In this document: positions 45,301 through 58,690 of the stretch, in pieces
Numbering within the stretch: the stretch's first letter is position 1
Layout: every line of letters begins with the position of its first letter
NCBI GenBank assembly: GCA_003116995.1
Contig: BDSL01000081.1
Location: 38,501-102,500, forward strand
Origin: Yamagishiella unicocca
Lineage: Eukaryota; Chlorophyta; Chlorophyceae; Chlamydomonadales; Volvocaceae
Reading direction: 5' to 3'
DNA length: 64,000 nucleotides
The notes under the pieces: model-generated
Database searches by the model: none
Seen by the model: only the letters and a program-made list of their open reading frames with translations
Told to the model about the DNA's origin: nothing
Made by a program: the position numbers and the translations under genes

Positions 45301-45882
45301 TCGTTCAGCCTGATTGTCAAGGGCCACGTGCCTGTGAGGTACGGCGCCGGTATGACGACCCTTTTTGAGGTACGGCACACCGCACTTGCTCTGCAGGCTG
45401 TATGGCGGCACATCAAGGCAGCCCAGAACCTACGGCGGCTACAGGTTGGTGATGGAGATTTGGGGATTGTCAAAGCACGTCGGTGCATTGGCGCTGTGTT
45501 ATTGTCCACACTGTGAGAATGGCGCACCGTCTATTGCTCTTGTGATTTTCGGCGTAAACCATGATTATCTTTTGGACCGCAGGCGGAGACCAAAGCTGTG
45601 GCTGAGCGGTTGGCACGGGGGCGGTTGCTTCAGGTGGGTTGGGACGGTGTGCTCCGGGGACCGGCACATTGGACCGCACGTCGGGGTAGTGTGGGAACAC
45701 GTCGGGGTGGGCTTCAGGCCCCATATGCTGCCTAGCGCTGTGGGTACGCGTGCCATCGTGCGTATCTGTGCGCATCGTTGCGGACGATGAATTCTTCTGC
45801 CATACCTCACCCACCTGGTGCCTCGGGGCCTTTGCAGGCGGCCCGACGGAGGGACAAGGAACGGCAGTTCGTCGATCGTTAG
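39309..45882 (+). CDS. F-box-like leucine-rich-repeat protein
   Basis: Start chosen as the ATG at 39309 (MTPKLLTDVPAADVAG). Exons: 39309 to about 39995, about 40205-40402, about 40535-40924, about 41475-41762, about 42593-42765, about 42853-43071, 43381-43486, 43831-43878, about 44158-44539, about 44764-44877, 45085-45153, 45402-45446, 45584-45632 and 45838-45882. After a Ser/Pro-rich N-terminus, exon 2 encodes an F-box-like helix set (DILLTRLPATALALIVPAL, RAALRCASKGLRALVD). Later exons give leucine-rich units such as CLTSLELHVGDVVLLEDM, LTHLESLELQ, RLQRLVLSRLHL and LTRLALPGVCFSGPDDLEP. If the F-box is functional, the protein would recruit substrates to an SCF ubiquitin ligase; that is inference. 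Low-complexity Gly/Ala loops are inserted between repeats. Most introns are phase 0 after a CAG codon, so exons are exchangeable LRR modules. The basic tail ends RRRDKERQFVDR. Confidence 0.75.
41168..41373. repeat. 30-base minisatellite, seven copies (locus 2)
   Basis: Same unit and same plus-strand orientation as the array at 37868-38025, here in an intron of the F-box-LRR gene between the exons ending 40924 and starting 41475. Confidence 0.95.
42150..42222. repeat. 21-base tandem repeat, three copies
   Basis: Unit CTTGGCGAAGTGGTGGGT plus three bases; intronic in the F-box-LRR gene. Confidence 0.8.
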
Positions 45883-46791
45883 TTCATGAGACGGAGACCC
45901 TTGGAGATCCATACGTGTGTATTGTTTGTATTCTTTGAGCCATAAAATAAAAAAGGACGAAGACCGCGAATGCGGCGCTGCAAAGGACACTACAGCTGTA
46001 GAGGCGCTTATGTCTGGGCTATGTCTTCGCCCAAGACATCACGAACGTTCAGTGCAATGCGTGTGAGACTACTGGAATGCATACATGTCATGCTGAACAG
46101 ATATGTATGGCGTATGTAAGAGAACCCTAGTCCAGGCGACGGAGGATTGCAACACTCTATAACACTGTCGTCAATGTCGAGGCTGTCATACGCGAAGTTA
46201 CTGCTTAGCTGCGAAACTTCATGCGGAAATGTGTGTTTTAAACTGTAGACTGAGGTGACCCTCATGCTGGTGTAATGAGCCCATACGAGCTCGAGGCCCA
46301 AAGGAAAACACGAGCATACGTGTACAAACCCACATAGCATGCATCGAACGGCAGTAAGGTACAGCTGCGTGTCCAACTCTTCAAACCTCAGCTAGCAGGC
46401 ATGCCAACATGGCCTGGTCACATTAAGGAAAAACGTCAGTGAGTGCAACGGACGTGGCACGTTGCCTGGTTGGAGTTATACTTCTTAAGCAATTATGGCT
46501 CATCCCCAGGCTTGCGGTCATGCCAAACCCAAATATGTACAGAAAACTTGACGATGCACGGACTGCGTTGGCAAGTCGTAGCAATATTCGTGCCAGCAAG
46601 GTAAGCTAACACGTGGAGAAACCTTGGGTCCACGACAGCGTTCCTGCATGCCACCAACACCCTGCTGAAACCCACCCATCCCCGGGATGGCTAGCCACCC
46701 TCCACCTCAGTTACCTACTCACCCCACTGAGCACTTGTCCCCGCCTCCACTCCAGCTGTATCTGCAACATCATGTGTGACCTCGTTTCCGC
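45883..46791. other. Convergent 3' intergenic region
   Basis: About 910 bases between the stop codons of the F-box-LRR gene (plus) and SMC4 (minus). AT-rich, no convincing ORF. A TGTAA at 46115-46119 could end the plus-strand transcript; no minus-strand TGTAA was found near the SMC4 stop. Confidence 0.55.
46115..46119 (+). terminator. Candidate polyadenylation signal TGTAA (F-box-LRR gene)
   Basis: Located about 230 bases after the stop codon at 45882. Candidate by position only. Confidence 0.35.
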
Positions 46792-49700
46792 TCATACTGC
46801 AGCCTGCATCTGCGGTTCCAGCGCAACATGCGCCTGCCCGGCCGCCTGCACGCCCTTCTCCTCCTCCTCCTCCGCCTCCTCCTTCTTCACCACGGCGAAG
46901 CGGCTGGGGTTGATGGCTACGGTCTTGGTGGCGTTGTCCGTCTTGTAGATGCCCACCAGCCGCTCCGCCAGCTCAAACATGTTGTTGCGCAACGAGATGA
47001 TGATGAACTGCGCGCCCGCGGTCCGCTCCTTGATGTAGTGGCCCACGATGGATACGTTCTTGAAGTCTGGATGCCGGGGGCGGGGGGAGAGATCAGGGAT
47101 GGTGCGTGACTGCGGGACTGATGTCGTGCCGCATGGGCTCATTACCTCACGCCATTCACCTGCTGGCGGACCCCGCAAAAGCCAAGACTAAAAATAGGCG
47201 GCATGCGTGCCCTACCGCATAGGCAACTATCTCATAGCTTCCGATTGGGCCGTTGCGGGGAGACCTAGGCGCCTAAACCTCAGCCACTCACCCAGCGCAG
47301 CGTCGATCTCGTCCATGACGTACAGCGGGTTTGGCTTGTACGTGTGCAGCGCGAAGACGAGGCTGAGGCTGCTCAGCGTCTTCTCTCCGCCGGACAGGTT
47401 GGAGATGAGTTTCCAGCTCTTCTTGGGCGGCCGCACGCTGAAAATGATGCCCTGAGCAAGAAGCCGGGATACGACACGCCGCCGGGGCCGCACAGAGTGC
47501 AGGAAACGGTGGCGTCATGGACAGGGTACGTGAGGAAACTTTTTGCGGTTGTGCTGAAGTTTAGCAGGGAGAATCCAGCGATCGAAGCGGCGAATGCGCA
47601 GCGTTCGGATTTCACCACAGGATAAGAGGAACTAGTTGAGTGCGTTCGCAAAGTGGACAGTGCCAGTGTGGCATCTATACTTTTCCGGATGCCCCGGCCT
47701 CGCACCTCCGCGAATGGGTCCAGCGAGTCCACCAGTTCGAGCTCCGCGTCACCACCGCAGGTGATCATTTGGTACACCTCCTGCGTAGGGGAAGAAACGA
47801 AACGGGTGGGGAATATAACAAGGGCAGTGTATATGAGGATTCCATTAGGGAATTGCAATGTCGAAAAATTCCCGCCAGAGGCACAGAGCCCGGGTTCGGA
47901 GCCAGACGTGCAGGAGCCGCCTACGTACCTTGAGGCGCAAGCTGATGGCCTCAAACCCGGCCATGAAGCCATCCAGCCGAGCCTTGCGGAGCGCCTCGTG
48001 CTCCTTGCGGAGCTGTGGGTGCGTCGTGGAGAGGGCGTGTTGGGGAGGAATGCATCAATGTTCCTCCTCGCGTTTTCGCATATCGGGTGAGAGCATGCCA
48101 GGTTCACGGCGGGACTGCTACTGCTGGGATGTCCTCGAGTCACGATAACCTCCAACTGTCTGGACTGCCCAGCCACGTCGTCCCTCGTCCCATGTCGCCT
48201 CACCGTGTCACGCTCGCCGGTCGCCTCCTCCAGCTCCTTGGTGCGTGTGGTGTACTCGTCAGCCTGTTGCATGCAAGGGCAGGTGCGTGCCAAGTGGCCA
48301 GGTTGCGAGCTACTAGGGTTGGAAATCCCTTGGCGGGAAACCCTGAGGCAAGGGGCGTGCTGCAGGTTACGTGCGATGGCAAGCGTGGTAGCTGCTGCCG
48401 ATTTGTTGCTTCCTCCACTTCTGTTTTTGTTGCCCGCCAGCGCAAGACCCCTGATTTACTTGCCTTCTGACGGTACTCCTCGATGGCTGTCAGGTCGGGG
48501 CTCAGCTTCTGCAGCTCCGCCTCCAGGATAGTGGCCTGACGTGAGTGGGAGGGGGCCCGGGGGGAAGTCAAGCATGTGGTTGGAGGCCAATACGGCAACA
48601 TGTACGACGAAACTGCTGGATGGTAAAGCCAGCCTAAGGCTTAACGGCATGATGACAAGCAATGGCACTATGAGCATGGCGCCATATCCGTATGGCGCCG
48701 TTGCTATCAGTGAGGCACCTTGTAGTTGAACTCGTCCGCCAGCGGGACTAGCTCCGCCTCAGGTGTCTTGCTGAGCAGCGCCGAATCATCCACCACGCAG
48801 TTGTCGGTCCCTGTCAGGCGGAAGGGCAGCACGCAGATCGAGGAGAAGTAGACAGGGCAAATACCCCGGATTCGGAGGGGATCCGAAGGGACCTGGGGGT
48901 TCTTCTATCGAACAACGCGGACTACTTAGGCCTCCGGCTAGTGCCCTCGCTTCGCCTACCCGCCACCTCGGCCAACTTCTTGAGGTGCTTGGCGCGCTCC
49001 GCCGCCAGATCGGCGCCCTTGGCACCTTCCTCTTTCGCTATCTTGGACAGCTTCTCCAGCTCCTCCTCGATGTTGGACTCGGTCTGCTTGATGACGCCGA
49101 AGTTGCGGCGGAGGAGGTCGCGCTGCAGGGTGCGACGGTGATTCAGGGGCGGGGGGCGCGTGAGTTGAGGCGGTCGAAAGACTCTGAATGTATTTAATGC
49201 GGCAGCGATTTCATTGTGTGGCAATGCGCCCCTGCTTTCCTTTGCCTTCGTAACGGGGGTTGGCCTCAACCAAAACCTCAGGCCAGAAAGGAATGAGCAG
49301 GGGCCTGGCTGCTAAGTAGTCACCCTCACGACCAAGTCTGCAAAGTGCCACGGCCCTGTGTCGTGACAGAGTGCGTGATCGACACAGTGTAGTCACTTAG
49401 CTGTAGTCACTGTTGCCCGGACTGTGTCGTTGCCAGGACTGTGTCGCGACACCTGCTTACCGCTGTGCGCGCCTCCTCCAGCTGCGCCCCCGTCTCGGCG
49501 CCTTTCTCCTCCGCCGCCTGCTTGCGTTGCAAGGCCTGTTGCGGACCAGGTAGAGGTGGAGATATTGAGGGTACCGTGACACCCGTTGTGCACCATGCCA
49601 GCAGTAGCACCGGCTCGGTCGCCGCTGTGGAGCTGGTGCTTGCGAGGGTGCGTGTTGATCGGCACCACTGCACACCCCTCTCCCGCTGCGTACCTCCATT

Positions 49701-52700
49701 CCTTCCTCCTCAATGACCTTGGTCGCCTCGTCGCAGGCCGCAAGCTCGGCCTCAAGCTTCTCCCGATCCTTGCCTGTGAGGGCGTCCAATTTGTAGAGAG
49801 GTCAAGAAGCAAGTGCGTAGCTGCATGTACCGTATTAGTGGAATCCAGACGCAAGAGTCATCGGCGTTGCCCCATCTGTGTACCTTGCTTCGTGATATCC
49901 TTCTTGAGCTTCTCCAGCTGCTTGCCGTGCGACTTGGCTTGCACCTCCTTCTTGCTCATGTCGGTCTGGGTTGGGTGCAACGGGATACTCGATTGGACGT
50001 GTCACACGAGGCAGATAGCTGGGGCACCCATTGATGCACCCATTGGTGGCGAGGCAGATAGCTGGGGCACCCATTCTGAGCATAAGTGGGGCGTACGGAA
50101 GCATGAGGCCACAGCGCATACGGCATCGCCTGTTTGTGTGGTTGCAACTGGGCATGCCCCGTTGTGTAATGCACTCCGTTTTTGGCCTCGGCGTCGGACC
50201 CGGCCCAGACCTCGAGGTTGTGAAGGCTCCGCCACTGGTATAGTTCAGCAACGCATCAACGCATCCAGCGACCCTGCCGCACCTCGACCTCCTCAATCTT
50301 CTTTCGCGTCTTGTCCACCTTTGTCTTCTGTGCCCGCAGTTTCTCGCCACCTGAGGATAACATGCAAGGGACGGAACGGGAGTTAGAGGATGGATCGCGC
50401 CCTGCACCCTTATGTCGCGCCCTGCACCTTTATCGCGCCCTGCACCCCAATGTGTTACAACCCTCAACCAACCGCCCCCCGTGAGTCAGGTACGATTACC
50501 GAATGCGCACCCCCCGGTGAGCTTACCGAGAGCCTGTTTGGCTTGGCTGCCCTTTCAAAGGGGCTGCAGCCGCGAGCCCATCCCACCCCACATACCTGCG
50601 TTGGTAATCTTGCTCTGGAGCGATGTCGCCTTCTTCTCAAGGTCCAAGCACTGCTCCTTGAGGGTCATCAGGGTCACCTGCTCCTTGGACACCGTGACGT
50701 GCAGCTCCTTGATGCGGGTCGCGTCGGCGGCGTCCACCTGTGGCTCGGCGCGAAGAGGACAATACGGGTACGGTGTGGGTGCCTGCCGGCTGAGGCCTAT
50801 GGTTTCCATCTACCGGCGCCTGAAGCGTCGCACCTCAGTCGCTGCCTGCAGGCCGGTCATACGCTGCGCCAAGTCGGCAGTGCGCTGCGCGTTTGCCTCC
50901 GCCTCCATTCGGGCCTGTCCAAGAGGGCGGAAGGGGAGGAGCGGAGAAGCAGCGACGAGCTGTCAACTAACGTCCCTTGTGCAGTTGAAGTGAACACACA
51001 GGTGCTGTGAGCCAGCATGTGTTGCAGCAAGCACAGCGTACAGACACACCCCATGCCGTCCACGTAGCAACCATGTCCAAACCCACGGGCCCTTTGCGCG
51101 CCACCATATCTGCACTGCACGGCCTTCCCCCTCACCTTAGGGACTTCCAGCTCCAGGGAGGCGAGCTCCCGCTCGGCACCACGCAGCGCGGACTGGGCTG
51201 CCGCCACGCGCTCGCGCGCAGATTGGAGAGCCTGTGTGTTGTCGTGGCGGCGGGAGGAATAGACACTCAGGGGTCAGGTCAGTCCGGCAGGAGGATCACC
51301 TAGACCAGAACTGGAAGCCATTTCCAGTTTTATCCAGATGCCCCCCGCATGTAGCCCCGTCACCTTGTGCAGCTGCTCGGCCTGTCCCTCCACCTCCTTG
51401 AGCTCCGCCTCGGCGGCGCGCGCATCAGTGGCCGATCCACGAGGCGCCGCACTGCCCAGCGCCATCCGGCCTGTCTGGGGCTTACCGCCTCCCGACATCG
51501 TCCCGCTGTCGGCGATGAGTTGGCCCTGCGGTAAGCAGTTCCGGCTCCCTTGCATTGCCGCGTCTTGCTTTGGGTAATAAAGTACTGGATAAGACATGAT
51601 CGGCAAGACAAGGGAAGGAGAACTGTATGAGCAAGCACGGAGGGCCGTGGTGCGGGGTGCACGGTGGTGCGGGGTGCAAGTCGGAGACGATGCATGGAGT
51701 GGTGCTGCTCGCCCGCACCTGCATGGTCACGACTCGGCGGAAGCGCCTGTCTTGGCTGTAGGCGATGCGCGAAGCCTGCTCGAGGTTGGACGCCACCAGC
51801 GTGTTCCCGCAGGCGTAGTAGAAGGCGGTGCGCAGCTTGGGGTCCTTGATCTTGATCAGGTCGAAAAGACGGGCGCAGTCTGCGTGCAGTGTAGCGCAGT
51901 GTTCTAGTCTCAGTCGAGGGCCCATCGCATTAGCGATCTAGGAAAGGTGTCAGATGGCGCCGATAGGCATATTAGGAGGGAACAATCGGACCCGAGTTAA
52001 CAACCCGGACCCGGACCCGGTTTAGCTTGCCCCGTGTAGACCACCCAGTCTGACAAACCAGTCGGACAGAACACTTGCATTTGCCTCGCAGCCATCACCG
52101 CTCATTAGCGGCCCAGCAAATTTTGCCCGCGATAAGAATCCCACTACCCACTCTCCGGAGTCTCGATGCGTTCCGAAGCCGCCCGCTCCAAGTGCATCTG
52201 CTTCTCCAGGATGAGGAACGTGGCGCAGCCGGCGTTGGTGCGGCGCAGGTGCTCCACGGCACGCTGCGCGTCGCTCGCGGTCTCCACCAGCACGTTGTCC
52301 AGCGCACCGACCGCTGTCGATACCGCAGCGTCGTACTTTGCGTCGATGGCGGCCAGGTCGCCTGGGTCGCGGGGGGAGCAGCAGCAGCAGGGTGGGATGA
52401 GTATCAAGATGCGACAGCCCTATAAAGTGGAGCTGCGTGGGTTGTGGCCAATTCGAAGCAAGAGCGAGCTATGACCAGACGTTGGGTTACAGAGGTAGAG
52501 CTGTATTGCCGATGCAGGGGCTGTGGCAGGAAAGGCTGTGTTGCGCGGCGCATGAGGCCGCGCGGTTTCGTGGGTGAAGTGGGCTGACCGAGGCAAGGGG
52601 TGTGTGAAAATAGTATTTGGGCACTTCCTGCCGGCCACCATCCTTTTCAAGCAATCAGGCCGCGCACTCACCCAGCCGGCCGTGGATGCCGCTCAGCTCT

Positions 52701-55700
52701 CCCCGTGCCTTGGCGGCCATCAGCTCGCGCATCACGCCGCTTTGGCCCTGGCTGGCGTTCAGGTCTGCCCTGCACGGGGTGTTGGGTTCCGCAGGGGGAG
52801 TTTCATGTCGGCAGTGTAGTCGGGTCCCAGGCCAGTCCTTACAGACGCCACTGCGACGCAGGCGGCGACCCATCCTCACCTGAGCTGCACGCTCCGCCCG
52901 CGCACGACCACCAGCTCCTCTTCTGCCTTCTTCTCGGCAGCTTGCGCCGCCGTAAGCTCCTGCTTCTGGGCCTCAATGTCCCTCCTGCGTTAGGAGGGCA
53001 AGATAAGCAAGCAGAGGCCGGGCGAGCACAAAGGAGGGAGTCAGCGGCAAGGAGGGATGGGATGCTAAGTAAGTACCAAAGAATCCAGCTGAAAAGATGA
53101 TGGATCGGAGTAGGAGGGGTCATTCGACATCTTAGGGGCAAGGAGAACACGCACGCGGACGCACCGTCTCGTGTCCAGCAGCGCCTCCAGTTCCTTAATC
53201 CTCGCCTCCTTGCTACCAGCCGCAGCACGTGCCTCCTCCAGTTCCCTGCAAGCACGGCCAGCGGTTCGAACGAACGCAGATGGTTCCAGACATCGGTCAG
53301 GCAGCCAATACCTCGGCCACACAAGGACGCCGTCGTGTATCCCAGTGCACGCTGCGAACGGCGGTGTAACAGGCACCCAGATCACCTCTCCAAGTCCCCT
53401 CGCCAAATCAGTGAGGCAAGGATCGCGAGGCCCCATGACCATCCTTGGTTTATATTATTCTATACCCTCCTTCCGTTTTCTGCTGCGGTGAGGCACAGCA
53501 GGGCGCGCCATCGTCCCAGGCGCCCCTCCACAGGCCGCTGAGAGTGACGCCCCAGTTCCCAGCCAACATACAGCAGCCCGCCCGCCCGCACGTACGCACT
53601 TGGTGGCCTTCTCCAGGCGCTTCTTCGCCTCGGTCTCCTGGCGTTGCAGCAGATCCATCTCGCGCTGGCCCACCGAGATGCGCGCCTGCACCTCGCTGAT
53701 CTTCTTCTCCCAGGGCGCCAGCTCCTTGCGCACCTGCGCCACCCACCCACAAGAGATATACACGGTTAGCTGCTTACAAGTGGTGGCCCTGCCAGTGTCC
53801 GAGACGGTGTTTTTTAAGCTCCGTCTGACTCAAGCAACCAGCGCGCGTGGCCTGCCGGCTGGTGCCTGTTCCCGAGCCTTAGGATTGCATGTCATGCCGG
53901 GCCACAGGCACGTAAGAAAGTGCAAACAGGGACGCCGTATGCGTAAGTGGCTCATGGCTAGTCGGTAAGGGCTGCCGCACCTGCGACAGCTGCTGGTGGT
54001 ATCCCTCTACCTCGCCCTTGAGGGCCTCCTGGGTGGCCTCCAGTGTTGCCTCGGCCGCCGCCAGCTCCGCGTTCAGCGTCTGCACCTGGGCGGCCAGCTG
54101 CGGAACGGCATTCTCGCATGCGAGCTTCTCCTCGTCAAGTTTCTGAAGAGGTCGGCAGGGATACGGGCGGGAGGGAATGCGTGCTTAGAGCAAAACGCAG
54201 CACAACCTGCAGGCATCACGACGCATGTGGATCCAGACAGGAGGGCCGCAGGCGCACGTGGCCGTTGGTTAAGTAGTTTTGGATTGATGGCAAGGCATTC
54301 GTAAGAGCGGGAAACAATAGCTCTCTATGACCCAGTGACCCCCTGCCACGCCCTTCTCCTGTCCCCGTCTCACTCCGAGCTGCTGGGTGTCCGCAGCCAG
54401 CTTGTCGGTGGCCTTTTTCAGTTTGGTCTTCAGCGCCTTCACGGTCTCGCGGTTCTGCACGTCTTTCCGTTCCATTTCCTTGAACGCCTCAGTCGCAGCG
54501 TCGATCGCCTGAAATGGGTTGCGAGCGAGGGCGTCTAGGCAGGCCGCAGCACGAGTTGTGACGCTCCAAACGGGTGCCGAGTGAAAGACGTGGAGGCCGT
54601 GCTCAGATCATGCCCAATCACCTTGGTAACGGCGGTATGGGCCTTCTCCGCGGTCGTGTGCTTCTTCTCCGCAGTCGTGAGCTCCTTCTCGTGCTCCTTG
54701 AATTTAGCCCGCTCGTGAGCCAGCTTCTCCTTCAGCTCCGAAGACTTGGCTTCGGCAGTTCGTATGTTGGCCTGGGTCGCAGCGGAAGGTTGGCACATGC
54801 TTGAGCAGCGAGATGAGAGTCTGGGGCAGCCAGCGACCAAAACCGCGGCAATCGTCATTACTTATGCCCACACACAGCTACGACGTAAACCCATATGGGT
54901 GCTAGTGGCAGGACCCCTCCCCATCAGCCGTTCCCGCCCATTGGACAAGCCTAGCGATACCGGGGGGAGCTGCTCACCTGCACCTTCATCGCAAACACGT
55001 CGGTTGCTTTGATGCGGTTGCGCAGCATCTCTGCCTGCTTGTCCAGGAACTGCTGCGCCTCCTCCGCCTTGCCCTGAAACGCAAAAAGCAAGGTGTGCAT
55101 GAGCAAGCTGTTGAGTGGAATGAGGTTAGTCGGTAAAATGATAGGATGGTGTGAAGAGGTTGGTGTAATTAAAACGGGTGGGCACGGGCCAACGCGGCTC
55201 TCAGGGAAGGTGTGTGAAGACCTTGAAACAGAAAGCGAAACACCCTGAATGGCAGGGTGCACGACGTCCAGCGGCCAGCAAGCTAACATGCTAACAGGGC
55301 TACTAGCCAGGCTGTAGGCCGCTTATCGTTTTGGCCCTGACAACCATGCATCCACTCCCGATGCGTTCGTAGTCCAGAAGCCTGAGAGCCTTTGCCATTG
55401 AGCATGCCTCAAGTGGTTCCATCGGTGCGGTGTGGCGGCATGTAAGTTGGAATGACTGCAGTCTTCTCGTGCGATCCGCCCGCCCTTGCTGCATCCTTGG
55501 GCGACGCGCTGTTGCTGCACCTTTGCGCAGCCTCAAGGCGACCCACCTGCAGTCCATCCTTCTCCTTTTCGGACACCTTCATCCGGGCAACCATCGCCTG
55601 CCGCTTCTCGTTCACCTCATCCAACCTGTACGGGCGTGGGATGCAAGCTGGGTCTGCCAGTGATATCATTAGCATGACTTCCCATCAGGTATGATAAAGC

Positions 55701-57389
55701 AGGCACATACGGTAAACAATGCAACGGGCGCCTAACTGTGACGACGCGCGCCGCCCACGGCACGCCACAACAAACCGCCATCACTATACGCCGCTTACTT
55801 CTTGGACGTTTCTTCAATTGGCTGGACGTACTTGTCAGTGCCAATAATATCCTGCGGCGAAGTGGTTCCGATTGGTTTGACGTACAGCTACAGCAGTTAG
55901 TATCCCGGCGCCTTCCCAACGCACGTTGCCAGTGCAGAGACCGCTGGTCCCCCTGACCCACATCACCCGCCACCATCGACCCCACCTCCAGGTACTCCAG
56001 CAGACCGGTGTCGTTCTTGTCCTCGGCCTTAGACTTCATCATAGAGATCTGCTCCACCTCACCCTGCAATTGTTATCGAGTACCGGGATCGTTGCGGCAA
56101 CCTACTATGACACGACATCAAGTTCACGCCACGCTGATCCATCTCCCTGTTTCGTGATCTTCAACTCCCCCCTCCAGTTCTTCACTGCCCTGTGTGCTTG
56201 CCTACTCTGTCCCCCTTCCCAGTCCTTTGCTGCCCTCTCTGTTCGCCTGCCCCCCCTCCCGAATTCTTCGCCGCCCCTTGCGCTTGCCTGACCCCCCTTC
56301 TCAAGTTCTCCGCCGCTGTGTGTGTTCGCCTGCTCCCCCTTCACAGCTTCTCCGCCACCATTTGTGGTCGCCTGCCCCCACCCATTCCCAGTTATTTACG
56401 GCCCTCCATGCCCGCCTGCCCCCCCTCTCTCCCACTTCTGCGCTGCTCCTTGTGCTCGCCTGAAGGATAAGGAAGCGGTTGTTGTCCAGATCGATGCCCT
56501 TGCCTTTGAGCATGTCTGTGACCTCCTTCGTGCTGACTTTGCGGTTGTTGATGTAATAGTGTGACTCGTTGTTCCGCTGCGCCGTGCGTGCCACCGTGAA
56601 CTCCGACCCCGGAAGCACCGTGTACTCATCGCCCTCCTGCGAGCGCGCCAGGCACGTTGCGACGCTCAGGGTACTGTGCCGGCTCCAAGGATACACTGGC
56701 CCCTTCCCATGCCGGGTCGTTGCAGCGTCTTTTGGGGTGACGTGTATCCGCTCCCCGACCTTGCAAAGTGCGCCATTATGTGAACCGCCCACAAGGAAAC
56801 GGCCAGCCCTGGATATCCCAATATCGGAATCCATGTTACGGGTAAGTCCAGGACCCTTCCGCCAGGTTGATGTTTCCCAACCCGCCGTCGCCGAGCCCGC
56901 CTATGCACGACTGCACCCACCTGGTCAATGATCTCTTGGAAGCGCACCGTCACACGCGCATAGTCAAGGTTGCGGTGATTCTGAGAATTGTGAATCAGCT
57001 CCGAAACCTTGTTGAACCGCAGCTGCGATTGCCAAAGCAACGGGGGCGGTCAATAGGCACTGTGGCAGTCACGTCCATGGGCCCGGGAGACCGCGTACCT
57101 GTTTGGCCCTCCTACCAAACACAAACAGCATTGCGTCGATCACATTTGACTTGCCGCTGCCATTTGGGCCCACAACAGCAGATAAGGACTGTGGGAGCGA
57201 AACAGGGTTGGTATACGTGTTGCCCTGCCATAGATAAGCATTGCAACACATTGCAGCAAATAGTACCTTGTGAAAGGGCCCCACACGCTGCTCTCCTGCA
57301 TACGACTTAAAGTTCTCCAGGATCATCTCACGAATCATCAGACGCTGTCTTGGGCCTGGTGCCCCATCGGCGGGACCTCCTTTCGACAT
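46792..57389 (-). CDS. SMC4: Condensin subunit SMC4
   Basis: ATPase core subunit of condensin, which pairs with SMC2 to compact and resolve mitotic chromosomes. More than 25 exons cover the whole family length. N-terminal head: REMILENFKSYAGE, Walker A in VVGPNGSGKSNVIDAMLF (about 57190-57105), then KVSELIHNSQNHRNLDYARV and NNRFLILQ|GEVEQISMMKSK. Long coiled-coil arm from about 55600 to 53000. Hinge: GALDNVLVETASDAQRAVEH (about 52340-52160) and KLRTAFYYACGNTLVASNLE (about 51830). Second arm about 51590-48200. C-terminal head: signature NLSGGEKTLSSLSLVFALH, Walker B NPLYVMDEIDAAL (about 47460-47290), then DFKNVSIVGHYIKERT and NNMFELAERLVGIYKT. These match SMC4 rather than SMC1-3. The start ATG at 57389 gives a short leader before the conserved REMILENFKSYAGE. 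An acidic EEAEEEEEKG run follows the last conserved block. One intron (donor at 56459) begins with GC. No break in the coding sequence was seen. Confidence 0.95.
56170..56465 (-). repeat. 42-base degenerate tandem array containing the SMC4 GC donor
   Basis: Seven diverged units spaced about 42 bases, each with CAGGCGA or a close variant on the minus strand (near 56455, 56411, 56369, 56328, 56283, 56242 and 56200). The first unit overlaps the exon end and provides the GC splice donor. Confidence 0.75.
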
Positions 57390-58690
57390 GTCTCCGTGTC
57401 AGGCGCCTCCCGGCCAAAATGAATTCTGACTATACTAGTTACAATCCAGGACAGGCAGGCATGCCGTGGCCGTGCTTCAAGGCCTAAAAGTCTTCTTTAA
57501 GGATTGCACCGTTCAATCGGGATGCTTAAACAAGTAAAATTCAGCAAGTTTAAGCAGATTATGGATTAACAAGTGATATTTTGGACTTTAGACAATGCGA
57601 AAAGCCCATACAGCAAACATGGGGCGTCGTCGTTTGAAATATTACGTGGATCCAGCAGTACGAGCGTCCAGGTTAACTCAATCTTGTTTTATTGCAATTG
57701 CACAGGGTTGACATGCAGAAGGCGTTTGGTTTTGGATCTAGGTATGAGGCCTTAATCCCTAGTTCACTACTGGACCGGAGCAACTACCTTTCGGTTAAAC
57801 ATTTCCCACCGGCAACTGCGTACGACGTTGTCAGGAAAAACACGGCTGCAGCGTTAACGTATAAATCGGGAAGTATCTCCATACATGCCTAGTGTTGCAC
57901 ACAGGGGAGTTGTGGAGCAGCACCCAAGAGTCCACGTGCGCACCTACTTGGCATCCGTCAGTCCATCAAAGCAGCACATTCAATACTTCTGGAAGATAGT
58001 GCAAGCGATGCGCACTCGTCTGGTCTCAATCATACCAATCACCATCAAGTGATACATGACAATACGGATTGTGGTCGTTTTCGGCTGTTCCTGTTTATAT
58101 TAGCCCGTCGTTATGTGGCCGGACTGGCTGCTATACTTAGTACGGTGGTTTCGTAGACCATGTAGCGAGTTTTGGCGTTGCCTTAAAATCCTGTGTACGG
58201 AGTTGCATTGGGAGACAGCGACCCTGGGTATGCCATGCGACGCATTTGCGCGAGCTGTGCGGTCCCGTTCATCACGATCAAGGCGAGGGTACGGACACAG
58301 ACGTTGGGTGATAAGGGGTGACAAAGGTCTACATTCCAGTGCACAAGACCGTACGGCACCTGAAACATGCCAAAAAACAGAAGGCATTCCTTCAATGTAT
58401 TGGGCCAGCGTCCTTCACTTGTATCGATCCCACCTAGCAGGATAGGAAGGGGCCTAGTCGAAGATGGATTCGCCTCCCCCCGCTCGTGTTCTGATGCTCT
58501 GGCGAGGTGTCCGCTCGCGGTCCACCGAACCCACTGTTGCGTGATTCGGTCACGCAGATCACGTATCATGCCTCCATGCGACCCGAAGCTAATCATATCT
58601 GGAGGACAGCCCACAGCCCGCCGAGGCACACCAGCACATAATCCTCAAGGCTCACAGCACACAGCGCCCAATACATAGGGGCCCACGACA
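57390..58690. other. SMC4 upstream / intergenic region
   Basis: Holds the SMC4 promoter (57390 upward) and probably the 3' UTR of the small minus-strand gene at 58691. The first 500 bases are AT-rich. ORFs at 58113-58445 (plus) and 58183-58629 (minus) overlap each other and show no domain; I do not call them. Confidence 0.45.

Noticed and set aside
58113..58629. Overlapping ORFs on opposite strands (110 and 148 codons)
   Set aside because: Mutually exclusive, no domain, no splice or codon support.
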